From Cochliopodium minus (lineage: Eukaryota; Discosea; Himatismenida; Cochliopodiidae), in the NCBI GenBank assembly GCA_024220525.1, contig JAMYWO010000127.1:1-32534 (forward strand): 32,534 nucleotides of DNA, read 5' to 3'. Below are positions 12,156 to 24,900 of this stretch, piece after piece. The notes beneath the pieces were generated by a model that ran no database searches, was not told the origin of the DNA, and saw nothing but the letters and a program-made list of their open reading frames with translations. Numbering within the stretch: the stretch's first letter is position 1; the number at the start of each line of letters is the position of its first letter. The position numbers and the translations under genes are program-made.

Positions 12156-15100
12156 TCATTTCGATTGGCACTTCTGATGAAAGATTTTTCCATCAGAAGA
12201 GACCTTCTCAGAAGGCAGAACATTTTTTTTACAAACAAAACAAACGTCACTAGTGGTTGACGGCGGATTTTTGGTTGGAACCCTCTTCGGAGGAAGGCCT
12301 TTGACAGGAGTTTTATCAACAAGTTTGGTAGGAGGTTCCTTTCTAGGACTAGAGTTAGGAGGATCTTTCCTAGGGCTTGTATTAGGGAGATTGTTCGTGT
12401 TGTCAACGTTATTTTTGGAGATGCGGAGAGAATTGGTGTTTTTTGTGAGGTTGATAGAGTTGTTATTGGTGGATTTAAATATGTCTATATCCTCTTTGTT
12501 CATTGTATTTTTGGGAGGTGTTTTGGGAGGAACTTTGGGAGGAACTTTTGGGGGAACTTCTTTGTTTTGGAGGTCTTTGTTGGGGATCTCTTTTTTGATG
12601 GGGACTTTGCTCACACTATTCCTTCTTTCCATGATGTTGTCGCCGGATTTAAAAGGCATGGGACTTGTGTTTCTAGTGAGAAGATCATTTTCACTATTGG
12701 GGGATCCATTAACAGGATCTTTGTTTTGATAGAATGATTTTCTAGGAGAAATACGAGGAGGCTCTTTGATTGGCACTTCTTTAGTTACGTTAGTGACCGT
12801 TTTGACAGGAGTTTCTTTGGTTGGGAGAGGAGGATTGACAGAAACCATCGAATTACGAGGAGGCCTTACAGGTTTATTATCCTTCAAAGGAGTAGATTGA
12901 GGTCTTGGAGAAATAGAAGGGATTTCCCCTGATTTTGTTTCGTTAGATTCATTTGAAGTATTTTCACTAAGGGAATCTACCGAACTAGGAGGTGTAGTGG
13001 GAGGTGTAGTTCTATTACTTACAGGAGTATGATTAGGAGTATTAACAATAGGGGTGGTCACAGGAGTGTTATTTGTAGATGTGTTATTGGGAAGATTATT
13101 TGTGGGTGTGTTGGGTGATTCGTTCATTGAAGAATCTATGGACGGCTTTTTGGGAGGAAGTGGAGGTGGTGCCTTTTTTTTTGGCGGTGGAGGAGGTGGA
13201 GGAGGTTTTTTGTTTGTTGGAGTTTTTGGCAAAGGCACCGACATTGGAGAGTTATTATGTGAATTAGGAGAAGGGATGGAAGGTATGGGAGAAGAAATAG
13301 ACAAATTACCAGTTGAACTTGTCAAATTTACAGATTCCCTCCTGTTGACATCTTGACTGGTAGATGTTTTAGGTGTTTTGGGGCTGTTTGGAACTTCCTC
13401 TTCTCCTTTTGTCGAAGACATCCCCATCAACATCTGCAACAAATTTCCTGCCTTTGAATCTCCTCCCATGTCTCCCTGGAGAAGATCGGAATAGAGACTA
13501 TCAATGTTGTTAGAAGATTGCGAGTTTTTGCTGTCTTTCTTCGACATCCAACTAAATATGCTCTTTTTTCGGCCGGATGGATCCTTGTGGTTGGGCATTT
13601 CAGGTAGTGTGCTGAGATTGTTGAGATTGTTGCCAGAGTTTGCCAGTATACTTGAAACCTTCTTGTCTTTCTTTTTCAGAGTTTTCACTTTGTGAGTCGT
13701 GTTCTTTTTCTCAACACCACTTCCCAAAAGGTTAGAAGAAAAATTAATTTGAATCACTTCACAATCATCTCCTGCAGACCATATGATCCCATTAGAAATA
13801 GCAGTAATGTTCCTGACGACATCAGAATGTAAAGTAAGCTTCTCAATGAGACTGTGATCGCTGTTTTTCCATACACAAACATGTTTGTCGTAAGATCCTG
13901 TGAAAATGATCGTATCACTTTCATAAATAAGTTTGGCCATAGACGTGACACCCATAGTATGACCTGTCAAAGAATGTATGGCTTGCGGAGTTCCAACAAC
14001 TTTGAGAGGCCAAACGTTGATAGAATCAGACGATCCACTCCACATGTTGTTGTCCACCTGCAAAAAAGACTCGATTTTGTCGCTATGAGCGTTGAAAGAA
14101 ACGATTTCCTCACTTTCTTGTATGTTCCACAAAACGATCTTCTGATTGGTTCCAATCCACAAAGTGTTTTGTTCTCCTTGAGGAACAATCATAGAGTAGA
14201 TTGGATAATTCATTTTGAACTCTTTGATGACTTTTTCTTCTTGCCACATTGCCAACGTTCCCTTGATATCTGCAGTAATCACCAACCCTCCAAACTCTTT
14301 GTCAGTCTTTACGACAGATGTGATGCTCGAGTCGTGAAACTTCAAGAGATTAGAAAGCAAAATCGACTTTCCATCATCAATGTCCCAAACACTTATGGTC
14401 ATGTCTTCCGAAACGCACCATACTTTCTCTTCCACTTGTATCATTGAATTAATTTTGGATTTGTGAACTTCAGGTGATATAGACAAAAGTTTTCCGCTCT
14501 TTTTTTTTTGAAACGAATTTAAATTATTTTTAAAAACAAATTAATATTTATTTAAAAATTTTTTGGATAAAGTCTTACAAATGAATCCTGTACATAGATA
14601 ATTTTCCCAGCTGAAGTCCAAACTTTGTCTCCTACTAACAACATAGAAGAACACTTGAAATCAAACTTTCCAATTTTTTTTCCATTAAGGTTTGCGATCT
14701 CATCTTCAGAGAAAAACAATCCTTTATTGAAAAAAGTTGAGTTTTCTTTGAACTTTCCTTTATAATTTTTGAATTTGAGTTTTAATTTAGAAGGGTTGGC
14801 TTCTTCCAAAACGTGTAAAACAATTGCAGAAGATGCTTTCTCAGAATTGGATTTGATGTCATTCTCCCACAATTCAAGTTGATCTTCCTTAAGAAAGAAC
14901 AGTAGATTACAATTTGGTGGAACGACTCCAGTTCCTGATAAATCAGATGGTGTATTTCCTTCATTTTCATTTTTGGTTGTAATACTCAAGCATCTTTTAG
15001 GTGCTTTAATATTATTTAAAAATTTTTATAAAAAAAAATAAATAAAAATTTTTTTTAAACAAATATAAAAAAATTTTAAAAGAATAAAAAATAAATTAAT

Positions 15101-17265
15101 AAAAATTTACAAAATTTAAATGAATAATTTGAATAAAATGAAAATTTTTTTTACTGTTAACTATTTCGACTGTATTGATGTCTGCAAGCCAAGTGACATA
15201 CTTTGCTAAATAAGATTCTCCAGACATCTGTTTCTTCTTGACGGAAATGACCAAAACATCACTAAAAAGAAAAATGAAAACAGTTTCCTTTGCATTGTCT
15301 TCTATAGTAAACTCTGCACTGTCCTCCCTTATGTAGTATCTATGACTTGCTACAAAGCTGATACGCTCCACAGGTTTACCGGAGATTAACTCTGTGAGTT
15401 GGAAGGCTCTCATCGCTCTTTCTGACTTTCTTTTCGCTTCATTTAAATAGTCGCTTATCTCCATGATTTGCTGGAGTGCCGTGTCTAAGGATTTATAGTC
15501 CGGATGTTCTTCATTTGTACAACTGATCAAATCCCTCATCAAAAGTGAATATCTTTTAACAATTTTTTTTTGATGTTTATTAAAATAATATTAAAAATAA
15601 ATTAAAATAATTTTTTTAAAATTAATTGGGCATACCTTGGAATCTATTATTTTTTTGTAAATGAAAGTTTAACTTTATTACTAAATAAAAATTAAAATTT
15701 TTACTCTTTGAACAGGCATGATCAATAAATCTTTCAATGGAAGTCCCTTAACTCTTGGATCTTTTTTGGCTTCTTCGATAAACTTGAACAAAGAAGATCT
15801 AGTCTCCTGCAGTTGATTCAGAAGGGAGTTGGCATTAGGATAGCCATTGACAAAGAGTGTATATGTTTTTAAAAATACCTTTAATAAAGGTTAAGAAATT
15901 ATCAAGTTATATGGTGGAAAAATAAACTTTACATAATAATTTTATTTTAATTTTAATTTTTAATATTAAATATTAATAAAAAATTTTTTACAGATAATTC
16001 CGAGAATACATGTCCCAATTTTGTTTTCACAGGATGGTATTCTTTTGTTGCTATTGTTAATTTTTGTAAAAGAATTGCGTTACACCCTACTATAGGTTCT
16101 ATGTATGGAAACACTATCTTCAATTCTGCTTCTGTCATAATGGCCGTTTTTGGATCGTTTTTTAGCATTACACGAAAAGGATTGAGATATGTATCGAGTA
16201 ATGCTTGCATATAATTTACATAATCCTCTTCTGTTTTCATTAATTCTTGGACGATATGCCATCTCCTTTTTTGCTTTGATACTATTTTACATTAATAATT
16301 ATTAGATATTTAAAATACAGCCCCAATATCGATATGAAAAAATGATATTATGCTGATATCTCCAATATATCGTTAAAATAAATTCAATGAAGATTTGAAA
16401 AACAATTATTTTGATGAATATAAGTTAATATAGCTTAAATTTCCATAATTTCCCAATATTTCAAATAAATTCGAATGATTTATTGAATATCAATCAAGAT
16501 TCGTTAATCAACATTGATATATGACTCGTATTTTGGTTATAATTATTGAAATAATTCTTTTTTTTTTTGGGCAAATTAAAATTAAATATATTTTCATAAT
16601 CCCTCTCCTTATTTTGTTTTCCTCGTATATAATAGCAATATTATTATTTTTTGTTTACATAAACTCTGATACAGTTTTTTAGCTTTCTTTGCTCTTTTAT
16701 ATGATTGAGCTTTCACAATATATCGCAGCAGATTTTTTGATTTGAATATTTCATTCAATTCATTCTTTCTCTCTTCCGTCAATGCCATGTTTTTTGGTTT
16801 TTCCTCTTTTATACTTTCCTCCTGTATACTCTCCTCTATTTCATCACTTGTTTTATTGGATGTACTATCAATAGATGAAGGAGGGGTTATGGTGGTTGAT
16901 TTATTATCCTCCTCACCATTAGTTTTGATCATACCATTTCTTTCTTTGAAAAATATTTTATCGCAAAATGCAAAGGCATTCTCATCCAATTTTAATTCCT
17001 CATCATTCTCATCTACCAAAATGTATTTCTCGCCTTCCAATTTACTTTTATAACACATTTTATCAAAGACATCCTGGAATTTCATTTCTCTCTTGATGAT
17101 CATTGATGATTTTTTTCCATCAGGAAGATATATTACAGCTGTTTTAGTTTTTGATATGTTCTTTATAGGTGCTGTTAGAGAATTCTTTCTGATTTCATTA
17201 AATTTATCATTTATTTTTTCTTTTATATCCTCCACTTCAACAGAATGATCTTTATCATCAGACAT
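12156..17265 (-). CDS. Multidomain RhoGEF: RBD-like, IQ, DH-PH, WD40, Pro-rich, single zinc finger
   Basis: Exons: 17265-16659, 16281-15992, 15878-15705, 15643-15636, 15552-15155, 15003-14579, 14498-12156, giving 1,414 residues. In order: a ubiquitin-like Ras-binding-type fold (about 40-108, KTAVIYLPDGKKS...); an IQ-like basic helix (about 178-202); a DH domain (about 208-400) with RWHIVQELMKTEEDYVNYMQ, LLIMPVQRIPRYSLLMRDL and HPDYKSLDTALQQI; a PH domain (about 415-560); a WD40 propeller (about 620-900, e.g. ISVWDIDDGK, FTGSYDKHVCVWK); a long Ser/Pro-rich region with a poly-Pro run and PKVPPKVPPKTPP; and a final CFVC...HQKC zinc site. DH-PH proteins load GTP on Rho/Rac, so this protein probably steers actin, with Pro motifs offering SH3 sites. 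The zinc site is only half a LIM domain. Exon 4 is 8 nt. Confidence 0.9.
16282..16658 (-). other. First intron of the RhoGEF gene (377 nt)
   Basis: Much longer than the other introns of this gene. It contains several GATATC/ATATCGATAT-like palindromic words (about 16325-16375 and 16475-16520) able to form hairpins. No open frame or known RNA was recognised. A regulatory role is only a possibility. Confidence 0.5.
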
Positions 17266-17548
17266 TTTCTTTTATATATCTTCAAACAAAAAGCCTTTCT
17301 TTAAATAAATATTTCGTGAAGAAAAAGTTGAAAATAAATTTTTTTTTTTTTTATTTATCCTTTTCAGCAAAAAAAATATTGAATTTACTTGCTTAAAAAC
17401 AATACTCATAAAATGAAAGTATCTCTTGTAAAAAAATATAAGGATGGAATTTATTTAATAATGAGAGTTGGTTTGAAAAATTATGGAAAATTATGGGATA
17501 AACAAAAAATTGCACTTATTTGATAGATATTCATTTATTTCTTTCAAT
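17266..17548. promoter_or_regulatory. Upstream region of the RhoGEF gene
   Basis: It separates the RhoGEF start from the PPR gene stop (same strand) and so should hold the RhoGEF promoter and the PPR 3' end. A 36-codon plus-strand frame from 17413 was seen but has no support. Confidence 0.45.
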
Positions 17549-19065
17549 TCATTTTTTATTTTCTTGACTGACCTGATTGATGGAACGTTTTTTCCAAATG
17601 AAATCAGTTTCCTTTAAAAGATTGAATAATTTCTCTTTATCATCGAGCTGATTGAATTTGATCTTGGAATTGGTGAGTTTTTGCATGATTTGTTTTTTAC
17701 TAACTAAATTGATCTAAATAAAGGAAATCAAATTATAGTTTTAAAAAATGCGCAAAAAAAAATCAAATCAACAATATTGAATAATATTTATTTTTTTTGT
17801 TTGGATTTTACCCCATTTGGATCTTCAATCAAATTTTCCCAATTAGTATCAAATACAGTGAATAATTTTTTTGGTTTGGGTGTTTCTTGGACATATTGAG
17901 TAGATCCAGGATTCTTGAGCATCTTTTCGAAATCATCAGCCTTCTCCTTTCCATAATTGGTGGAAATATACTTCAAGAGATCATGGATGGAGAAATTATC
18001 TTCCAACATACCCTTTCTTATATCTTCAACTTGTTCTTTGCTACCTTTCATTACAAAGGTGGCCATTATGATGTAATAACAATCAAGATCAAGCTTGATT
18101 TTTGCTTCTTTCATTATGTTGCGTATTTTCAAAAGTTCTTCTACTTTTCCTTGCACACTCTTTGTGGAGAGGATGAGACTGTATGTTTGTGAATCAAATG
18201 GTGCTTTGACGTTTTCCATGTAATCATACCAACTCTCGACACCATCATAATCACCTGCATCATAATGTCCTTTTATCATGATGAATGCGGTCATTGCATC
18301 TGCAGGAACTCCTTTTTTAAGCTATATAAATAAAAGATTTAATATTTGAGATATTATCGAATATGATTTGACTTGCATCAAATGGATAGATTTGATTCAT
18401 TATTTTATCTATAAATTCAAAATAATATTTATTTTTCTTGTTATCCTCACCATTTTTCTGAACCAATTTCTCATTTTTGCCAATTTATTCTCTTGTGCAC
18501 ATCTCTTGAGGATATGATTGAATGTATTGGAACTAGGCTCCAAATGCAACTCCAACATCTTCTCATAAATCTTTTCAGCCGCTTGCAAATCACCCTTTTC
18601 ACTGAGGATACGAATGATGATGGTATAGGTGTTAGAATCAGGCTTGAAATAATTCTTCTTCATCAAATCTATATATTTATTCATCCCTTCTTCATCATTC
18701 TTAGCTGCACATGCTGCTATAGCATATGAAAATGAATTTTCATTTTGTTCTATATCTTCTTCGGGCATATCATTGAATAATTTGAGTGCTTCATCGTATT
18801 TTTGTTTGGATAATAAATCATAGATTTTTAAATTGTATCTGTGTGATTTAATTTCGCTTTTGGATAGGTATTCTTGGTCATCCATCTTTATCTTTGTGTT
18901 TGAAAAATTTCTTTTTGTGATGCTTTTTTCAAAAGACTCTCTTTTACATTGGAATGTAACATTGGAGATGGAATTATTGAAAAATTGGAATGGAAATATC
19001 TTTAATGATTTGGGTGTGGAAAAAAGAAATTTCTTTTTTGAAGGAATTTTGAAGATTATTTTCAT
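17549..19065 (-). CDS. Pentatricopeptide-repeat (PPR) protein, probably mitochondrial
   Basis: Exons 19065-18451, 18321-17812 and 17713-17549 give 429 residues. The N-terminus (MKIIFKIPSKKKFLFSTPKS) is basic, hydroxylated and free of acids, as in mitochondrial presequences. Next come PPR helix pairs with the usual 35-residue spacing: NSFSYAIAACAAKND, PDSNTYTIIIRILSEKGDL, PSSNTFNHILKRCAQENKL, PADAMTAFIMIKGHYDAGD and DSQTYSLILSTKSVQG. PPR proteins bind organelle RNA for processing or translation; the target cannot be read here. An in-frame ATG 19 codons earlier (19122) is an alternative start. The last intron is inferred: without it the protein stops at 17788 after NGVKSKQKK; with it a charged tail (INLVSKKQIMQKL...) is added in phase. 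Confidence 0.82.
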
Positions 19066-19198
19066 TTTTTTTTTATTTATTTGCAATATATTTGAGGATA
19101 GATCAAAAATGGATGAAATCATGAATAATATTACACTAGATTCTCAATTTTAAAGATTCATTTATTAAAGTGATTTTTGTTTAATTTATTGAAGAGAA

Positions 19199-19819
19199 TT
19201 AAATTATATTCTCTTCCAATACTTGATGTTCTTTCTCTTCTGTATTTTCTTCATCATCTTCAAAATCACAAATTCCTTTTTCACAAATTATTTCTCTTTC
19301 CTTTCTGCATTTTGCTAAATAAATATAATTTAGAAGAATATTGTTTGATATTGAATGGATTGAGTGGAGATTGATTAATTATTCATATCATTCTTATGCA
19401 ACCTGAATATGTTGATATTATACTTTAATATTTAAATATTACCTCCAGAACAGTGTAAACAACCAAGTTCATTGCAAGTTGTATCTAATGGACAACAATA
19501 TGATCTTTTTTTATAACAGCAATTCTATTGAATAAGGGTGGGATAAAAAAAAAAAAGTGAAATCAGTTGATTTTGAATGAATACCTTTGTATTTGCAGGA
19601 CAACATTTCTAATATGAGTTAATTTATTAGGGAGTCAAATTAAATAGAGTTTAAATTTACGGGTGATTTTTTGGAAGGGCAACACTAAAAGGGTTTTGTT
19701 TGAGAATATAATAATTTTTAATTATTATATCATACATTTTCTTTATATTCTCCCCATTCCACTTTAACTGCATATACCATTAATATACAAATAAATACAA
19801 GCAAAATGATCCTTATCAT
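19199..19819 (-). CDS. Short secreted granulin-like cysteine-rich protein
   Basis: Five exons, all short: 19819-19736, 19684-19661, 19608-19585, 19524-19443, 19314-19199, giving 109 residues. A clear signal peptide (MIRIILLVFICILMVYA) is followed by paired cysteines CC-x7-CC-x6-CC-x6-CC-x5-C. The granulin/epithelin module has CC-x8-CC-x6-CC-x5-CC-x5-C, including the CCP triplets seen here (CCPSKKSP, KCCPANTK, NCCYKKRSYCCPLDTTC). The first two single cysteines of a full granulin are missing, so this is an N-terminally short module. The tail is acidic (CDFEDDEENTEEKEH). Granulins are secreted or lysosomal growth- and protease-linked peptides. The role here is not known. Exons 2 and 3 are exactly 24 nt, phase 0, and each carries one CC pair. 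Confidence 0.8.
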
Positions 19820-19956
19820 TTTTTTTTTTTTTTTCCAAATTTCATTTATTTTTAAATTCTATTCAAAAACTAACTATGCAAAGCAAATTGTTTGGGATAA
19901 GATTTTAAAATGAAAAAACGATCTCATTTATTGTTTATTTTACATAAAAAAAAGAA

Positions 19957-21791
19957 TTAATTATTCGCATTATTATTGTTACTTTCAGTTAGTTTGGGTG
20001 GACTGTAATCAATGGGAATGTCAAGAGCGGAGATGTTTTTATCAACCAAAGCACTACACCAATCAGTGACAGTCCAATCATTGATAGGCAGGGACGCGAG
20101 AGACATCAAAGAACAAACAGAAATGGACAATTTTTTGATGTTCAACTTTTTGTAATCAAAAACTTCTCTTGCCTTGTCGAATATTGAACTAAATATCCCA
20201 GAATTGAATATTGCAAGACCATTCTCGACAGAAAACGAACTAATGTTCCAAAGAGTCATGAAAGTGAGACGTGTGACTTCTTCGGAGTATTCGTATTGTT
20301 GCAGAAGAGATCCGAGGAAGTGCAAGTGATTATCTACCAAAATTTTAGCGCCTTCTTTGTAACAAGAGAGGATACAGAAAATATTTACAGATGTTTCGTG
20401 AAATTTGGATTTTTCAGTGGTACTGTCTTTCCCCAACAACAAACCTTTAACATATGAAAGCAAATCATCTTGATTATCACTGGTTGATTCTTTTAGTAGG
20501 AGAAAACAAGAGTCAGTAGAGTGTTCCAAACAATAAGAAATGATCTCCAAAGAAAACTGTATTCCCACTCCGTTTTCTGTCTCCATACTGATCCTCCTAA
20601 CGCAAAATTTAATGAGCCCATTGTCCACCAGATCCAAAATGATGTATTTTCTGTCCTCTGAGTTTTTCAATCTGTTAAGCGATTTTATTGTGCTAGATAT
20701 TATGATTAAAACGTTGTTGTATTGGTAAAGATCAAGTGGATCTATTTTTTCAACGAGTTTCAATATTTGTTTTATTCCATTGTTTAATACAAATTCGAAT
20801 CTAAACTGTTTTTTCGATGATAATCTACAAATTATCACATTTTTGTTTTTAAAAAATTAAAAAAATATTGAAAATTTTTTTGTGAATTACATTTCCGCTA
20901 ATTCGCAAAAATCTAAAAAACTTAATTTTGGAGCATCTAAATTAACAATTTCGAATATACTAGATAATAACTTATTCGTGTCAGTAGATATATGAGTAAT
21001 TTTGGAGTATTTCAGGTCTTTGGATGTTTTTGTTTCAACAGAATCTATTTCTATAGCAAGGGGAGATTTATGGATAAGGAGATTAAGATTTAACTAAAGA
21101 TGATAAAAAGTAAACAATTCAAAAGTTATTGAATAATTATTACTAATATTTCCGGTAGATCATTTCCTGCTCCTTTTCCGGCTAAAATATATGTCTTTTC
21201 TTTGTTTGTTTTGTCTTTCAATTCAGTGAATGGGTTAAAATAGCAGTTTCCCAAATCTTCATCCTTTTTTTATTTTTTTTGAAAAAAATAAAAAAAGATA
21301 TTCAATATTATATTTTTTCTTTTTTTCTTTTTTTACTTTGCCTATTGAATCATGATCTTTAACTTGTATTTTTATATCTATTGATTTAAATTTTCCTATT
21401 ATTGGTATTTTGAATATTGCATTCCATTTTGGTGTTCTTGTTTTCTTTATTATTGGTGTTTTTGATTTTACAGTGGGAAATTTTTCTTCTAATTTCACCC
21501 AGAAAGGATTGCTTGATTCTTTGATTAATATTTCACAATATGGATCGCTTTTTCCTTTTCATTTAAAAGTGATTTGGATGTTATTTAAAATATTTACTTT
21601 TTAAAGGGATATATCAATTTATTTAATTGTGAATCATTTGAAAAAGGGATTGTATTCTTTGGAGCTTATTAAATAAATATTTTTTTTTAAATACCATTCA
21701 AGTCGGCCGCACGAAGATTTTTAGCTGATATTATGGTCATCTCTAAGAATGCGGTCCCTGTCAAAAATATAACGTTATCGCTAAGTTCCAT
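19957..21791 (-). CDS. C2-domain protein with C-terminal helical (ARM/HEAT-like) repeats
   Basis: Exons: 21791-21695, 21554-21337, 21263-21144, 21093-20891, 20824-19957, giving 501 residues. Residues 1-110 form a C2 domain: LEMTIISAKNLRAADLNGKS followed by DPY, a PKWNAIFKIPI strand, and IKIQVKDHDSIGK. Asp30, Asp36, Asp99 and Asp101 sit where calcium-binding loop acids are expected, so calcium-dependent membrane binding is likely. The remaining 350 residues are helical with Leu/Ile spacing like armadillo or HEAT repeats (e.g. QILKLVEKIDPLDLYQYNNV, VTRLTFMTLWNISSFSVENG), but I cannot assign a family. The C-terminus is a short Asn run. The gene is divergent from the CH/SH3 gene, 158 bases between start codons. 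Confidence 0.85.
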
Positions 21792-21949
21792 TTATGTTGT
21801 AAAGCGAATATTTTTTTTATTTTTAATTTTTCTTGAAAGAGAATTCAGCAAAAATTGATCAAACTAAAAATAATAATAAAAAAAAAGATAGCTTTGTATC
21901 TAACAAAGATTGATAATAACATTATTATACAAATTTACAAAAAATTAAA
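21792..21949. promoter_or_regulatory. Compact bidirectional promoter region
   Basis: Only 158 bases lie between the minus-strand C2 gene start (21791) and the plus-strand CH/SH3 gene start (21950). Any core promoters and 5' leaders for both must fit here or overlap. No specific motif was identified. Confidence 0.6.
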
Positions 21950-24900
21950 ATGAGCAAACCTATCATTGCCAATAAGAGGTAAATATCTAACACAATTGTT
22001 CAAAAATTATATTTGATTAAATCTTATTTAATATATCAGTGGTGTGGTCATAGATCAGAGTGGTAAAAGGTAAAAATCAATAGAATATTTTTCATAAATA
22101 TTTATATTATATTTTGCTTAGAGTATAGAATGTTATAAATAACATTAAAATAACATCATTTACGAATATATATTAAATGGAAATCAAGATATTCTCAAAA
22201 AAATCAAGATCTTTATAAATTTCTATATAAGCTATCAATATCTTATAAATAAATTAATCAACAAATTTTATCAATAAAACAAAGATTATATGGATTTGAT
22301 GCCGAATTATATCAAAAGATGGCCAGCAAACAAGATCCAAATTTTGAATTGAGAATATCAAAATGGTTGCAGGTAGTATTGGAAGTAGAATTACCAGATG
22401 AAAAGGATTTATGGGTATCTTTGAAGAATGGAATTTTATTATGTAAATTAGTGAATAAAATAAAACCGGGTAAATAAAATTCAATATAAATTTCAATTTT
22501 AAATTTCAGATTTTTTTTTTAATTTCAATTAGGAACAATCAAAAGAATTAACTTGACAAGATTACTTCCTCTCACCGAAATGGACAATATCAAATTGTAC
22601 TTAGAAGCAATCTGGTTGTTAGGAGTTCCGGGATCATCTTTCTTTGTAGTTTCTGATTTGCATCAAAAAAAGAACATGCTTCAAGTAAATCTTTTAAAAA
22701 AACTAATCTCTTTCGTTAACATTTTTTTTTTGTCCCTCTTAATAAGGTTGCTAATAACATCGCTGCTCTTTCGAAACATGCAATCAATCTTGGGTTTAAA
22801 GGACCTACAGTAGATGACATGGAAGTTGAAGAAGTTACTGTCACTCAATCTCTCAAACCATGGGAAGTCCAGCAAAGGGAGGTAGATGACCCAGTAAAAT
22901 TAGTTGAAGAAAGGAATCAGATACGAAAGGATAATGAATTACTCAAGAAGGAGAAGGAAACTTGGAGAGACCAAATCAGAAATTTCAAAAGTGATTCTGA
23001 AAAAGAAAAGATGAAGTTGTATTATGCAAAGTCCGATCAGGAGAAAAAACTAAACCTTGCAAGAAATTCTTCCTCACAAATTTCTACTGTCAAACAGGAG
23101 GATATAGAAAAGGAAGAAGAGGAGGCAAAGAAAAAAATCATGGAGATTGAGAAACTTTACACTGAAAAGATAAAGAATTTGCAAAAAAAGCTGAATGATC
23201 TGAACCTTGATTTTGATAAATTGGAAGAGAAGAACAACAAAGAATCTCTTGAATACAAGAAACTCATGTCTAAGCTCGAAGTTCCTCTTAGAAAACCTCC
23301 ATCGCTCGTAAACTCTTCTCCTAATCTCCCAAAGAAACCAGAAGTCAGTGACAAACCTCCCACAAGAACCCCTCCTCCTTTAGAAATAAAGGGAGTAACC
23401 CAAATCAAAAAGGTGGATGAGAAATCTTCGAAAAAGAAAGACGAAAAGTCTGAAGGAGATTTATTTGTCGAAACAGGTACAGTTGGAATTGAAGATATTA
23501 GTGACTTGCAATCTCAAATCGAGAAATTATTAAAAAACCAGTCTGTGGAGCTCGAGGATGTCCACAAATTCAACAAGTTTCTCACTTTGGACGAAGGTCG
23601 TCGTGTTTTCACCTATGTTTTGAAGAATGCTACAAAGAGAGCACAATCTATTTGTTTGAATGAGAATAGTTTCGATTTGTTACTTTACCTTGTAAACACT
23701 ACTTTGTTTCACATGGATCTTTCTCAATCTGTAAATTATATCACTGCCAGTGTTTTGTTGAGAGGTTTTTTTTTATTTTTATTATTTTTTTTTATTAAAA
23801 ATTAATTATTTTTTTTTTAGGATCTCGTGCTATTCATAGAATGTTTGAAGGAGAAAAAGAATATTTAAAAAAATTCATTTCAAGTCATGCTGTTTGGAAT
23901 GATTTGACTTTTTGGGATGAGTACTTCTGGAGTGGTAAATAATTAATAAACCAACAATAAATCATTTAACTAATAATCAATTAAATAAATAGGAGTTACA
24001 ACTGCTTTCAGAAAAGAATTTAAATCATTTTTCATTGTTGCACAAGAAGGAGGTTTAAATCCAAAAGAATCTACCTTTTTAACACATGTAAAACAATTTT
24101 TTTTTTCTTTATAAATTTTCAACCAATTTTTTTTTTTAGCACACAGCAAATTATATTTTTGAAATGAGTTCTTGGGGAGTAACATCCCAAAATCAACAAG
24201 AATTTGCGATGGTGTTGTTCGATAAGTTGAAATTTAATTCCACCCAATCCCAAGAAACTTTGATTTTGCTTCAAAAAATGTATCATGAACACTTCAAGAG
24301 CGGAGAGGCAGAAAGATACAAAAAAGAAGCAGAAAAGAAAAAAAAAATGAGAGAAAAGAAACAGAGCAATATAAATGGTGCCATTAGTTCGTGGTTCGGT
24401 GATTCTGGCGACTCTAAGAACAGTTCTTTTTTGAATTTGTTTTCTGGAAAGAAATCGGATAGGAAAAGTTCTGTATACAGCAGAACTTCATTTTCTGGTC
24501 CAACAAACTATTCTTCTTCTAAATCTGTTATAATTTCCAGGGACTCTAATTCAAATGTACAAGAAGTAAACAAAACAACAGGTATGATTGATTTAAAATT
24601 AAAATTAAAATTATTAATTTTTTAAATAAAAAATAAATAGATTCTATCACCCAAACACCTGAGATTGCAAAGTCTGAGCCCAAATTAACTTCTCTCACTA
24701 AAAAAGAAGAGAATACAAAAGAATTAAGTAGTTCTGAAAACAATTTATCAGTCAACCAAATTAAGAATCGTACAGTTTCAACACCCCCAAAACCCTCTCC
24801 AAATAAAAATGATGACGTGGAAAAACCATCTAGACCTCCACCACCTCTCATCAAGAAAACAACTTCAGGTGAAAACACCACAACAAAGAAAGAAGAAGAA

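Noticed and set aside
17413-17523. 36-codon plus-strand frame MKVSLVKKYKDGIYLI...
   Set aside because: Too short to judge, on the opposite strand between two minus-strand genes, and with no homologue I recognise.
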